DNA of 64,000 nt from SIG636 sp045537905 (lineage in GTDB: Bacteria > Bacillota > Clostridia > Oscillospirales > CAG-382). The notes beneath the pieces are model-generated. The model had not been told where the DNA came from and ran no database searches. It saw only the letters and a program-made list of their open reading frames with translations. The DNA lies in contig JAZSQJ010000053.1 in assembly GCA_045537905.1 (NCBI GenBank), positions 36,914 through 100,913 of the forward strand, in the 5' to 3' direction. Shown here piece after piece: positions 43,033-51,741 of the stretch (position 1 is its first letter; each line of letters opens with the position of its first letter). Position numbers and translations under genes: made by a program.

Positions 43033-43720
43033 AAGGCCTTTTGTCACCGCTGTTATTGTGGGTGCCGGTAGCGGCACCCGCATGGGCGGTGTTAATAAAG
43101 CGCTTATAAAAATAGGCGACAAAACAGCCTTCCGTATGGTGCTTGATGCCTTTGGTGAGGCAGAGTGTATAGACGAGATAGTCGTTGTATGCCGTGATAC
43201 CGAGGAAATGGCGGCGGCAAGCGAGGGCTTTGACAAAAAGCCCGTAAGCTATGCTCTTGGGGGTAAAAGCCGTACCCAGTCCGTGTTTAACGGCGTAGCG
43301 GCGGCAAGCCGCAAGGCAGAGTTTTACTGTATACACGACTGTGCCAGACCCCTTGTTACCGCCGACATAATAAACGAGGTAACGGCGGCGGCAATAAAAA
43401 CAGGGGCGGCAACAGCCTGCACCCCCGTTACGGATACCGTAAAGTACGTGGATAAGGAAAAGGGCACCGTATACACCCCCAACCGCAGTAACCTGTTGGC
43501 GCTTCAAACCCCTCAGGTATTTGAGGCAAGGCTGTACACGGCAGCGGCGGCAATGGCTAAAAAGGACGGCTTTGCGGCAACGGACGACACCGCTATAGCA
43601 GAGCACGCAGGCTTTAAGGTGGAGTACGTTATCACCGACAAAAGCAACCTTAAGCTGACAAGCGCCGAGGACGTTTTGATTGCCCGTTATATAGAACAAA
43701 AGCGAAGGAAGACAGAGTAA
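43022..43720 (+). CDS. ispD: 2-C-methyl-D-erythritol 4-phosphate cytidylyltransferase
   Basis: The 232-residue enzyme makes CDP-methylerythritol in the non-mevalonate isoprenoid pathway. The glycine-rich nucleotide motif is AGSGTRMGG, followed by NKALIKIGDK. HDCARPLV and TDTVKYV are also characteristic. It overlaps korC by 11 bp and ends at a TAATG junction with ispF. Confidence 0.93.
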   Translation: MKAKRPFVTAVIVGAGSGTRMGGVNKALIKIGDKTAFRMVLDAFGEAECIDEIVVVCRDTEEMAAASEGFDKKPVSYALGGKSRTQSVFNGVAAASRKAEFYCIHDCARPLVTADIINEVTAAAIKTGAATACTPVTDTVKYVDKEKGTVYTPNRSNLLALQTPQVFEARLYTAAAAMAKKDGFAATDDTAIAEHAGFKVEYVITDKSNLKLTSAEDVLIARYIEQKRRKTE

Positions 43721-44193
43721 TGAGAATAGGACACGGCTACGATGTGCACAGGTTAACAGAGGACAGGGCGTTGATACTGGGCGGTGTGAATATCCCGTGG
43801 GAAAAGGGTCTTATGGGGCACTCCGATGCGGACGTGCTCGTCCACGCCGTGTGCGACGCTTTGCTGGGTGCGGCGGCGTTGGGTGACATTGGCTATCACT
43901 TTCCCGACAGGGACCCTAAGTATAAGGGCATTTCCAGCATCAAGCTGTTATCTCACGTCTCCCTTTTGCTTAAAGAAAAAGGCTATGGTGTTGTTAATAT
44001 AGACAGCACCCTTATTGCCCAGGCTCCTAAGCTTGCTCCCTATATCCTTGATATGAGAAGCAATATTGCGGCGGCAATCGGAATAGATACCGACGCTGTC
44101 AGCGTAAAGGCTACCACTGAGGAGCATCTGGGCTTCACAGGGCAGGGGCAGGGGATTGCCGCCCACGCCGTATGTATAATAGAAAAACTGTAA
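43720..44193 (+). CDS. ispF: 2-C-methyl-D-erythritol 2,4-cyclodiphosphate synthase
   Basis: The 157-residue enzyme makes the cyclic diphosphate of the same pathway. The metal motif GHGYDVHRL and the flap GHSDADVLVHAVCDALLGA are complete, as is the C-terminal TTEEHLGFTGQGQGIAA. It starts inside the ispD stop. Confidence 0.95.
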   Translation: MRIGHGYDVHRLTEDRALILGGVNIPWEKGLMGHSDADVLVHAVCDALLGAAALGDIGYHFPDRDPKYKGISSIKLLSHVSLLLKEKGYGVVNIDSTLIAQAPKLAPYILDMRSNIAAAIGIDTDAVSVKATTEEHLGFTGQGQGIAAHAVCIIEKL

Positions 44194-44204
44194 AGGAAAA
44201 TTAA

Positions 44205-45479
44205 ATGGTACTACAAAGCCGCCCCATCTCCGAGGGTATAAATCTTACGGTGTTACCCACCGATAAATTCAAATCCAATCTTATGATAGTAGAACTGCGT
44301 TGCCCTCTTAAGGCAGAAACAGCTACCCACTACTCCTTGCTGACCAACGTGCTAAGCCGTTGTTGCAGGGAGTATCCAAGTCTGCGTAGCTTTAACGTTG
44401 CCCTGGAGGAGCTGTATGCGGCAGATGTAGACTCCTACGTTTCCAAAACGGGTGAGGTACAGCGTGTTCGCTTCAAGCTGTCCTGTATAGAAAACAACTA
44501 CACCTACGATAAAAGCGATGTGCTGGCAGGTGCAATGCGTCTCCTGGGTGCAATGATATTTGACCCACTGCTGGAGGATGGAGCGTTTCCCGACTATGTG
44601 GTGGAGTCTGAAAAGAAAAACCTTAAAGAAGAAATCCAATCCTTAAAGGACGATAAGGGCCGCTATGCCATAACCCGCTGTGTACGCAATATGTGTGCAG
44701 AGGAGGCGTATTCCGTCTCTGCGGCAGGGGATGAAAAGGTTCTTGAGGGTATAACGGGCAGTGAGCTTAAGGCTCATTACGATACCCTTATAAAAACCGC
44801 TCCCGTTGATATATATTTTGTGGGCAATACGGATGCCGAAACAGTGGAGGAGTATTGCAAAAGGTACCTCCCCTTCGGACCCCGTCCCTTTGCTATCTAC
44901 CGGACGGAGGTTAAAGAGGGAAGCGGTGAGATAAAATACGTCACCGAGTCTGCCGATGCGGTGCAAAGCAGACTTTGTATGGGCTACCGCACGGGGATTA
45001 GCCTCTGTGACGATGAGTACGCCGCCTTGCTTCTTGCTTGCGACGTTCTTGGCTCCCCTTCAGGTAAGCTCTTTGTCAACGTGAGGGAAAAAATGGGTCT
45101 TTGCTACTATTGCAGTCCCCATCTGGACGGGGTAAAGGGTCTGCTTCTGATAAGTGCAGGCATATACGCCAAGGACAGGGAAAGGGCAGAAAAGGCAATA
45201 GAAGCGCAGATCGAACAGCTTAAGCTTGGAAACATCAGCGATAGCGAGCTTACGGCAGCCAAGGTTGCCGCCGCTACCGCTTATAAAGAGATATATGACA
45301 GTGCAGGTGCAATGATAAACTGGTTTGCCACTCGAAAGGGCATAGGTCTTGACGTTACACCTGAGATAATGGCGGAAAAAATTGCCGCCACCACCGCCGG
45401 GGATATTGCGGCGGTTGCCCGCCGTCTCAGGGCAGATACGTTTTTTATGCTAAAGGGAGAGGGCGGTGACGAGGAATGA
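44205..45479 (+). CDS. ymfF: M16-family protein without zinc motif, EF-P modification-associated YmfF type
   Basis: The 424-residue protein has the M16 fold but lacks the HxxEH zinc motif. Its N-terminus resembles the YmfF/YfmF group (SEGINLTVLPTDKFKSN). In Bacillus the pair is linked to 5-aminopentanol modification of elongation factor P. It is paired with the HFLEH-bearing gene that follows with a 4-bp overlap, the usual active/inactive M16 partnership. AAAGGAAA precedes the ATG. Confidence 0.85.
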   Translation: MVLQSRPISEGINLTVLPTDKFKSNLMIVELRCPLKAETATHYSLLTNVLSRCCREYPSLRSFNVALEELYAADVDSYVSKTGEVQRVRFKLSCIENNYTYDKSDVLAGAMRLLGAMIFDPLLEDGAFPDYVVESEKKNLKEEIQSLKDDKGRYAITRCVRNMCAEEAYSVSAAGDEKVLEGITGSELKAHYDTLIKTAPVDIYFVGNTDAETVEEYCKRYLPFGPRPFAIYRTEVKEGSGEIKYVTESADAVQSRLCMGYRTGISLCDDEYAALLLACDVLGSPSGKLFVNVREKMGLCYYCSPHLDGVKGLLLISAGIYAKDRERAEKAIEAQIEQLKLGNISDSELTAAKVAAATAYKEIYDSAGAMINWFATRKGIGLDVTPEIMAEKIAATTAGDIAAVARRLRADTFFMLKGEGGDEE

Positions 45480-46750
45480 GCTACAGCGTTAAGCGTAACG
45501 ACGGTATAGGTGAGCAGTATACAAAATTCAGCGTACAGGGGCTGGACGTATACGTTATCCCCAAAAAGCTAAGCACCACCTACGCAATTTTGGGCGTGGA
45601 CTTTGGCTCGGCAGACACAGCCTTTGAGTGTGACGGCAAGCCTTGGTCGGTCCCTGCGGGCATTGCTCATTTTTTGGAGCATAAGATGTTTGAAAACGAG
45701 GACGGAACCGACGCCTTTGAGCAGTTTTCCGTTCTTGGTGCCAACGCCAACGCATATACAGCCGCATCAAAAACCTGCTATATGTTTTCCTGTACGGACA
45801 ACTTTGAGCAGTCTCTTAAACTGCTTTTGCAGGTAGTGACACGCCCCCATTTTACAGAGGACTCTGTTAAAAAGGAGCGTTCAATAATCAACCAAGAGAT
45901 AAGAATGTATATGGACGACCCTTATTGGAAAATGTACTTCGGTCTACTTGATGCTATGTATCACAATGCAAGCATTCGCACCGACCCTGCAGGCACCGAG
46001 GAGTCTATTGCCGGTATAAGTCCAAAAATGCTTTACGACTGCCACCGTATGTTTTACAAGGGCGATAATATGGCGCTTTGCGTTTGCGGTGACGTGGACG
46101 TGGATACCGTTAAGGAAATCGCAGAAAGCACTCTAGAGGCTTTGCCCTTGGGCGTTGCAAAACGCCTCCGGGAGGAGGAGCCTGAGGAGGTAAGGCTGGG
46201 CAGGGCAGAGGCGTATATGGATATAGCAGTACCCCTGTTTTCCATCGGTATAAAATGCCCTACGGTACCTATGGGTAAGGAGCGTTTACTGGCTGCTGCG
46301 GAAAACGAGATACTGCTTCAGATGGTCTTTGGAAAAAGCGGCGGCTTTTATAACGGATGTTATGAAAGCGGCTTGCTGGGTGACCGTTTTTCAGCAGGCT
46401 ACAGCTGTGAAAGAGGCACGTCCTTTATTATGATAAGCGGCTCGTCTCCCCAGCCTGACAGGGTACAGACCCTTGCAATGGAGGAGATAGAGCGTCAAAG
46501 AAAAAGCTTTTGCAGTGAGGCGGAGTTTGAGCGTGCAAAAAAGGTGTGCTACTCCACAGCCTTGGACGTGTACAACAGCACGGACGAAATTGCAAACGCC
46601 TTCCTTGGCTTTGTGTTCGACGGTTGCGATTTGCTGGATTATACCGAGGCTCTGCGTAATGCCGACTACCAAAGTGTAAGGGCACGTTTTATGCAGGACT
46701 ATCGCACAGACCGCACAGCCTTTTCAGTAGTATATCCAAAGGAGGATTAA
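45476..46750 (+). CDS. ymfH: M16-family zinc peptidase, EF-P modification-associated YmfH type
   Basis: The 424-residue protein has the inverted zinc motif HFLEH (65-69) with further metal ligand candidates in QEIRMYMDDP (about 138-147). It is the active partner of the preceding gene, with which it shares an ATGA overlap. A direct substrate is not known from the sequence. lgt follows closely. Confidence 0.88.
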   Translation: MSYSVKRNDGIGEQYTKFSVQGLDVYVIPKKLSTTYAILGVDFGSADTAFECDGKPWSVPAGIAHFLEHKMFENEDGTDAFEQFSVLGANANAYTAASKTCYMFSCTDNFEQSLKLLLQVVTRPHFTEDSVKKERSIINQEIRMYMDDPYWKMYFGLLDAMYHNASIRTDPAGTEESIAGISPKMLYDCHRMFYKGDNMALCVCGDVDVDTVKEIAESTLEALPLGVAKRLREEEPEEVRLGRAEAYMDIAVPLFSIGIKCPTVPMGKERLLAAAENEILLQMVFGKSGGFYNGCYESGLLGDRFSAGYSCERGTSFIMISGSSPQPDRVQTLAMEEIERQRKSFCSEAEFERAKKVCYSTALDVYNSTDEIANAFLGFVFDGCDLLDYTEALRNADYQSVRARFMQDYRTDRTAFSVVYPKED

Positions 46751-46751
46751 A

Positions 46752-47663
46752 ATGTCTGACGGTGTAATGATATCCTTTCCGGGACTTGGGATAGGTGAAT
46801 TTAAGATTGACTCCATAGCCTTTTCGCCCTTTGGCATCGACATACGATGGTATGCTATAATAATATGCACGGGGATAATACTGGCATTCCTTTACTTTTT
46901 CAACCGTGCCAAGCGTACGGAAAAGCTTCTTGAGGACGACGTTCTTAACGTTACCCTTCTTGCCGTTCCCTTGGCGATAGTGGGCGCAAGGTTTTTGTAC
47001 GTTATAACCAACCTTGAGGACTACGACAGCTTTTTTGAGATGATAAATATGCGTGAGGGCGGCATTGCCATCTACGGCGCAATAATATTCGGCGCACTGG
47101 CGCTTCTTGGTTATACAAGAATCAAAAAGCTGCCCACCCTTAAGTTCTTTGATGCAATCTGTCCTGCAGTGCTTATCGGTCAGATAATCGGCAGATGGGG
47201 CAATTTTATGAACGGTGAGGCCTTTGGTCTTGGTTATGGTGCTGAAAACCTGCCTTGGCGTATGACCGTGCAACGCTTTGTTTACGGTAAGGGCGGGGTG
47301 ATAGATACCACAGGCTACGGCTATTACGTAGCCCATCCTACCTTCCTTTACGAGTCTATATGGAACCTTTTGGGCTTTGTTATTATCAACCTTGTGTACA
47401 AAAAGAAGAGGTTTGACGGACAGATATTCCTTTTGTACGTGGCGTGGTATGGCTTCGGCAGAGGCCTTATAGAGATACTTCGCAGTGACAGCCTTATGGT
47501 TTTCGGACAGAAGCTTATGGTTTATCTCGGCCTTATCACTTGTGCAGTTGCGATTGCATTTTACGTTATTATGCTTCGCCGCAGTAAGACAAAGCCTGAC
47601 GAGGTAGCGGAGTTTGTAAAGGCAAAAAAGCAAGAGGCGGATGCAGAAACGGAGGAACAGTAA
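46752..47663 (+). CDS. lgt: prolipoprotein diacylglyceryl transferase
   Basis: The 303-residue membrane enzyme puts diacylglycerol on the lipobox cysteine, as needed for the many lipoproteins in this window. About seven membrane helices are seen. The Lgt signature GRWGNFMNGEAFG is present, with REGGIAIYGA before it. GGAGG stands seven bases before the ATG. Its stop overlaps folD by 1 bp. Confidence 0.92.
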   Translation: MSDGVMISFPGLGIGEFKIDSIAFSPFGIDIRWYAIIICTGIILAFLYFFNRAKRTEKLLEDDVLNVTLLAVPLAIVGARFLYVITNLEDYDSFFEMINMREGGIAIYGAIIFGALALLGYTRIKKLPTLKFFDAICPAVLIGQIIGRWGNFMNGEAFGLGYGAENLPWRMTVQRFVYGKGGVIDTTGYGYYVAHPTFLYESIWNLLGFVIINLVYKKKRFDGQIFLLYVAWYGFGRGLIEILRSDSLMVFGQKLMVYLGLITCAVAIAFYVIMLRRSKTKPDEVAEFVKAKKQEADAETEEQ

Positions 47664-48508
47664 TGGTATTACTTGACGGAAAGGCTCTGGCAGCCAAGAT
47701 AAGAGAAAACGTTGCAAGGGAGACTGCGGCCTTTGCCGCAGAGGGCAAAAGGCAGCCCTGTCTTGCAGTGATATTGGTAGGCGAGGACCCTGCCTCTCAG
47801 ATATATGTGCGTAACAAGCATAACGACTGCGTTACCACGGGTATAAAGAGCCTTATGCACACTCTCCCTGCCGATACCACAGAGGAGGAGCTTATAGGGC
47901 TTATAGACAGCCTTAACGGGGACGACAGCGTTGACGGCATACTGGTTCAGTTGCCTCTACCAAAGCATCTTAACGAAACCGTTGTTACCGAGCGTATCCG
48001 TGCTGATAAGGACGTAGACGCCTTCAGCGCTTACAACGTAGGCAATATCACCTTGGGCAGAGAAGCCTTCCGGCCCTGTACCCCTTCAGGCGTAATGCGT
48101 CTTTTGGAGGAATATAACGTTGACATCAAGGGTAAGGAATGTGTGGTAGTTGGCAGAAGCAATATCGTAGGTAAGCCCATGGCACTGCTTTTGCTGGCTG
48201 CAGGCGGTACGGTTACTGTTTGCCACACCAAAACCGCAGACCTTGCCTTCCATACCCGACGTGCGGATATAATCGTTGCCGCCGCAGGCAGGGCAAAGCT
48301 TATAACGGGGGATATGGTAAAGGATGGAGCGGTAGTAGTTGACGTAGGTATGAACCGTGCTGACGGAGCTTTGTGCGGCGACGTGGACTTTGAAGCCTGT
48401 GCGGCAAAGGCGTCCTACATAACACCTGTTCCCGGCGGTGTAGGTCCTATGACAAGAGCAATGCTGCTTGAGAATACGTTAACAGCCTACAGATTACACA
48501 CTAAATAA
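47663..48508 (+). CDS. folD: methylenetetrahydrofolate dehydrogenase/cyclohydrolase
   Basis: The 281-residue enzyme interconverts methylene-, methenyl- and formyl-tetrahydrofolate. YVRNKHNDC has the catalytic Tyr48 and Lys52. VQLPLPKHL, GRSNIVGKPMALLL and PGGVGPMTRAMLLENT are all present. It supplies the folate used by ThyX. It starts at the lgt stop and is closed by a terminator. Confidence 0.94.
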   Translation: MVLLDGKALAAKIRENVARETAAFAAEGKRQPCLAVILVGEDPASQIYVRNKHNDCVTTGIKSLMHTLPADTTEEELIGLIDSLNGDDSVDGILVQLPLPKHLNETVVTERIRADKDVDAFSAYNVGNITLGREAFRPCTPSGVMRLLEEYNVDIKGKECVVVGRSNIVGKPMALLLLAAGGTVTVCHTKTADLAFHTRRADIIVAAAGRAKLITGDMVKDGAVVVDVGMNRADGALCGDVDFEACAAKASYITPVPGGVGPMTRAMLLENTLTAYRLHTK

Positions 48509-48521
48509 CAGTAGCTATACT

Positions 48522-48561
48522 AAGCTGTCTCAAAGAAAAACTGGGACAGCTTTTATTCTTT
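48522..48561 (+). terminator. terminator after folD
   Basis: AAGCTGTC (48522-48529) pairs with GACAGCTT (48545-48552) and is followed by TTATTCTTTT. Confidence 0.75.
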
Positions 48562-48577
48562 TATAAGCTGTAAACCA

Positions 48578-48606
48578 TTGACAAAAGGGACGGTATGTTG
48601 TATTAT
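48578..48606 (+). promoter_or_regulatory. promoter of the YfhO-like gene
   Basis: TTGACA (48578-48583) and TATTAT (48601-48606) are 17 bp apart. Confidence 0.75.
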
Positions 48607-48706
48607 ATAATAGATTAATTATGTTTGGCATTTTTATGTAAAAGCGTATACAATGTCACTTTTATACGTTACCCTGCGGGGCAGGGTGGAAGGCGGTGTA
48701 CTTTAT

Positions 48707-51391
48707 ATGAGCGGCACAAAGCTATCGTACCACGAGGGTACAGGCTACTCTAAATATTACTACTATAAATTGGTTTTTGGCTTGGGGCTTTTCCTGGCGG
48801 CAATGATATTCCTGCCCTTCGTTCTCAAGGACCAGGGCTACTTTATCTATTACGGCGACTATAACGTTCAGCAGATCCCCTTTCACCGTCACGGTGTAGA
48901 TATGGTGCGTAACGGTAACTTCGGTTGGGACTGGTGTACGGACCTTGGCTCCAATTTTTCGGGCGACTACTCTTTTTATATGACCACAAGCCCCTTCTTC
49001 TGGATAATGTGTCTGTTCCCTGCGGCGTGGGCACCCTATCTTATGGCTCCTATGTATACCCTTAAGTTTGCGGTGGCGGCAGTTTGTGCCTACGCTTACC
49101 TTAAACGTTTTGTAAGAAAGCCTATGCTTGCCGTAAGCGGTGCCTTGATGTACGCTTTCAGCGGCTTCCAGATATACAACGTATTCTTCAACCATTTTCA
49201 CGACTCCGTTGCCTTTTTTCCTCTCCTGCTGCTTGGTATAGAGGAGCTTATACAAAACAACCGCCGCGGCCTTTTTGCCTTTTCCGTGTTCATCTGCGGT
49301 AGTGTAAACTACTTCTTCTTTATTGGTGAGGTAGTGTTCTGCGTGTTCTACTTCCTGTTCAGATGTGCGTCTCTCGGCTTCAGGATAACGGTGCGTAAGT
49401 TCTTTACCCTTGCCTTTGAGGCAATGACGGGTGTCCTTATGTCCTTAGTATTCCTGTTCCCCTCCATACTTTCCATTATGGGCAACAACCGTCTTGACAG
49501 GGAGTTTACCTCTATCAAGGGTGCGTTCTTGTGGAACACCAAGGGCGAGCTGTTTACAAAACGCTACGGACATATATTCCAAAGCTTTTTCTTCCCCCCC
49601 GATATCCCCTCAAGGCCTGAGTTTTTCGGCGGCAAGGACTTGAACGACGCTTTGCAGACCCACACTACCCGCTGGGCGTCCAATGCGGCGTGGGTGCCTC
49701 TTTTCGGTATGACGGGTGCCCTCACTTATATCTGGAACAGGCGTAAAAGCTGGCTTTCACGCTTTATCGTGTTCCTGTTCATCTGCTCCATCGTGCCTGT
49801 GCTTAATTCTCTGTTCTTTGCGGGTAACACCTCTTACTATGCAAGATGGCTGTTTATGATGGTTATGATGCTGGTGCTTGCCACCATTATCTGTCTTGAC
49901 CGCAGTCATATCCGTTGGACGGTAGGTATAGTTTCCAGTGCCGTATTCTCCTTTATGATACTGGTACCCAGCTTTATCAGCTGGAAGGAAGTGGAGGACG
50001 TCTGGTCTACCACCCGCTCCTCCTATCCCGAAAGGATAGCTATATCCACCCTTATAGTGCTTGTATGTCTGGCTCTGACCTATATTCTTGTTACCTATGT
50101 ACGCGGTAAAAAGATATTTGAAAAGGCTGTGCTTTATTCCCTTTGCGTTGTGATACTGGTATACGGCATCACCCATATATACACCGGTAAACAGCACTGC
50201 TCCGACAGCTCTGTACGCTATCTTATCAATAACTGTATAGAGACCAGCGTTACCATGAAGGAGTCTAACAGTGAGCCTGACAGCAAGGAGATCGGCGGCA
50301 GACCTATAGACAACGTGTACGAGCAGTTTTATAGAATGGACCAGTACAACAAGAAGGACAGCAGCCGTTCCCACCTGGATAACTACGGCATTTTCTGGAA
50401 TATGCCTTCCATCCAGTGCTTTAACTCCACTGTTCCCGCTTCTATTCTTGAGTTTTATCCCAAGGTTAACGTAACGAGGAACGTGGCGTCCCGTCCCAAC
50501 AACGGTCTGTACGGACTTCGTGCCTTCCTGTCTGTAAAATACTGCTTTGTAGAGCAGGATGATATAAGCAAGTACTCTATGGAAGGCTTTACTGAAGAGC
50601 CTGTTTCCCAGCAGAATATCAAGCCTGACGGCAAGTACCGCTTTAATATCTACGAAAACGAGTATTATCTACCTATGGGCTTCACCTACAAGGGCTTTAT
50701 TACCGAGTCGGAGTTTGAAAAGGTAGCCAAGGCGCAAAGACACATTTACCTGTGCAGCTATCTTGTCGTTCCCAACGACGAGGCTGATTATTACAGGACC
50801 ATCCTGCCCGAGGTTAAAAAGGCTGACCTTGGCGAGGCGGATTTCAACACCTACAGCAACTCCGTTAAGGAAAGACTTAAGGGCGATATATGCGAGAGCT
50901 TCGAGTGGGACTCCTACGGCTTCAGGGCGGTAATAGACGCCTCTGAAAAGAATATGGTGTTCTTCTCCGTGCCCTACGACAGGGGAGAGCTTGCAGGTAT
51001 CTCCACCGGCGGCTGGAGCGCAAAGGTAAACGGCGTCGATGCAGAAATCCGCAAGGTGTTCTACGGCTTTATGGCTGTAGAGGTACCCGAGGGTGAGGAT
51101 GTTGTAATAGAGTTTGAGTATAACACCCCCGGCAGAACTATCGGTATAATAGCAAGCCTTATCGGCTTTGCGCTGTTTGCCTGCTACCTCCTTTATTACA
51201 AGAAGGTTAAGAAGGAAGCCGCTACCTACAGCTTCTTTGACGGCAACTATATAGACGACCTTGGTTATCCCGGTGATACCGTAGACAAGGGCAACCTTGC
51301 TTTGCTGAAGGAGTTTTTCACTAAGAAAAAGGACGATGCCGTAAACGTCGAAGAGGAGGAACAGTCCTCCAACGACCAAGCGGATAATTAA
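48707..51391 (+). CDS. YfhO-family multi-pass membrane protein
   Basis: The protein is 894 residues from the chosen start. The N-terminal two thirds contain about twelve helices. The early loop YYGDYNVQQIPFHRHGVDMV and the TTSPFFWIMCLFP segment are typical of YfhO-type, glycosyltransferase-C-like proteins. Lgt-like or dolichol-type chemistry is not established; Bacillus YfhO is proposed to glycosylate lipoteichoic acid. A last helix near residue 800 is followed by a charged tail (EEEEQSSNDQADN). The ATG at 48653 would add 18 residues but spans a GC-rich hairpin at 48670-48686 and lacks a ribosome site. Confidence 0.8.
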   Translation: MSGTKLSYHEGTGYSKYYYYKLVFGLGLFLAAMIFLPFVLKDQGYFIYYGDYNVQQIPFHRHGVDMVRNGNFGWDWCTDLGSNFSGDYSFYMTTSPFFWIMCLFPAAWAPYLMAPMYTLKFAVAAVCAYAYLKRFVRKPMLAVSGALMYAFSGFQIYNVFFNHFHDSVAFFPLLLLGIEELIQNNRRGLFAFSVFICGSVNYFFFIGEVVFCVFYFLFRCASLGFRITVRKFFTLAFEAMTGVLMSLVFLFPSILSIMGNNRLDREFTSIKGAFLWNTKGELFTKRYGHIFQSFFFPPDIPSRPEFFGGKDLNDALQTHTTRWASNAAWVPLFGMTGALTYIWNRRKSWLSRFIVFLFICSIVPVLNSLFFAGNTSYYARWLFMMVMMLVLATIICLDRSHIRWTVGIVSSAVFSFMILVPSFISWKEVEDVWSTTRSSYPERIAISTLIVLVCLALTYILVTYVRGKKIFEKAVLYSLCVVILVYGITHIYTGKQHCSDSSVRYLINNCIETSVTMKESNSEPDSKEIGGRPIDNVYEQFYRMDQYNKKDSSRSHLDNYGIFWNMPSIQCFNSTVPASILEFYPKVNVTRNVASRPNNGLYGLRAFLSVKYCFVEQDDISKYSMEGFTEEPVSQQNIKPDGKYRFNIYENEYYLPMGFTYKGFITESEFEKVAKAQRHIYLCSYLVVPNDEADYYRTILPEVKKADLGEADFNTYSNSVKERLKGDICESFEWDSYGFRAVIDASEKNMVFFSVPYDRGELAGISTGGWSAKVNGVDAEIRKVFYGFMAVEVPEGEDVVIEFEYNTPGRTIGIIASLIGFALFACYLLYYKKVKKEAATYSFFDGNYIDDLGYPGDTVDKGNLALLKEFFTKKKDDAVNVEEEEQSSNDQADN

Positions 51392-51407
51392 TACGCTTTT
51401 ACAAAAC

Positions 51408-51449
51408 GGACCGTATTAGATGCGCAAGCGTTTGATACGGTTCTTTTTT
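51408..51449 (+). terminator. terminator of the YfhO-like gene
   Basis: GGACCGTAT (51408-51416) pairs with ATACGGTTC (51435-51443) with one G-T pair, followed by TTTTTT. Confidence 0.85.
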
Positions 51450-51741
51450 GCACACAAAACACCTTGCAAGCTGTTAATAAATACAAGCCTTTCCTACCTG
51501 TTAATAAATATATATAATAAACAGGTAGAAAAAAGCATTGTTCACAAAAAAGTAAAGAAACGGTAAAGATTTATTAATTGCAATATTTCGCTTTTTATAT
51601 ATACTATAATGGGCATTGATGGGGCATATGTAGTATACCGTCCAAGAGCAAAACCACAATTGCCTATAATTACCGCTTCCGTTCGGTGTTTATACCGAAT
51701 TGCAATATAAAATAATATTGAAATTTGAGAGAGGTATTTTT
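51450..51741. other. leader region of hppA without a gene
   Basis: This AT-rich interval has no gene. It holds the inverted repeat CTACCTGTT (51494-51502)/AACAGGTAG (51520-51528) around an AT-rich loop, a perfect -10 TATAAT at 51605-51610 without a matching -35 at 16-18 bp, and a hairpin TTCGGT-GTTTAT-ACCGAA (51682-51699) 40 bases before hppA. The leader is long, so control of hppA there is possible. Confidence 0.6.

Noticed and set aside
48653..48706. An N-terminal extension of the YfhO-like protein from ATG 48653
   Set aside because: It has no ribosome site and spans a GC-rich hairpin. The ATG at 48707 better fits the short cytoplasmic start of the family, although the decision is not certain.
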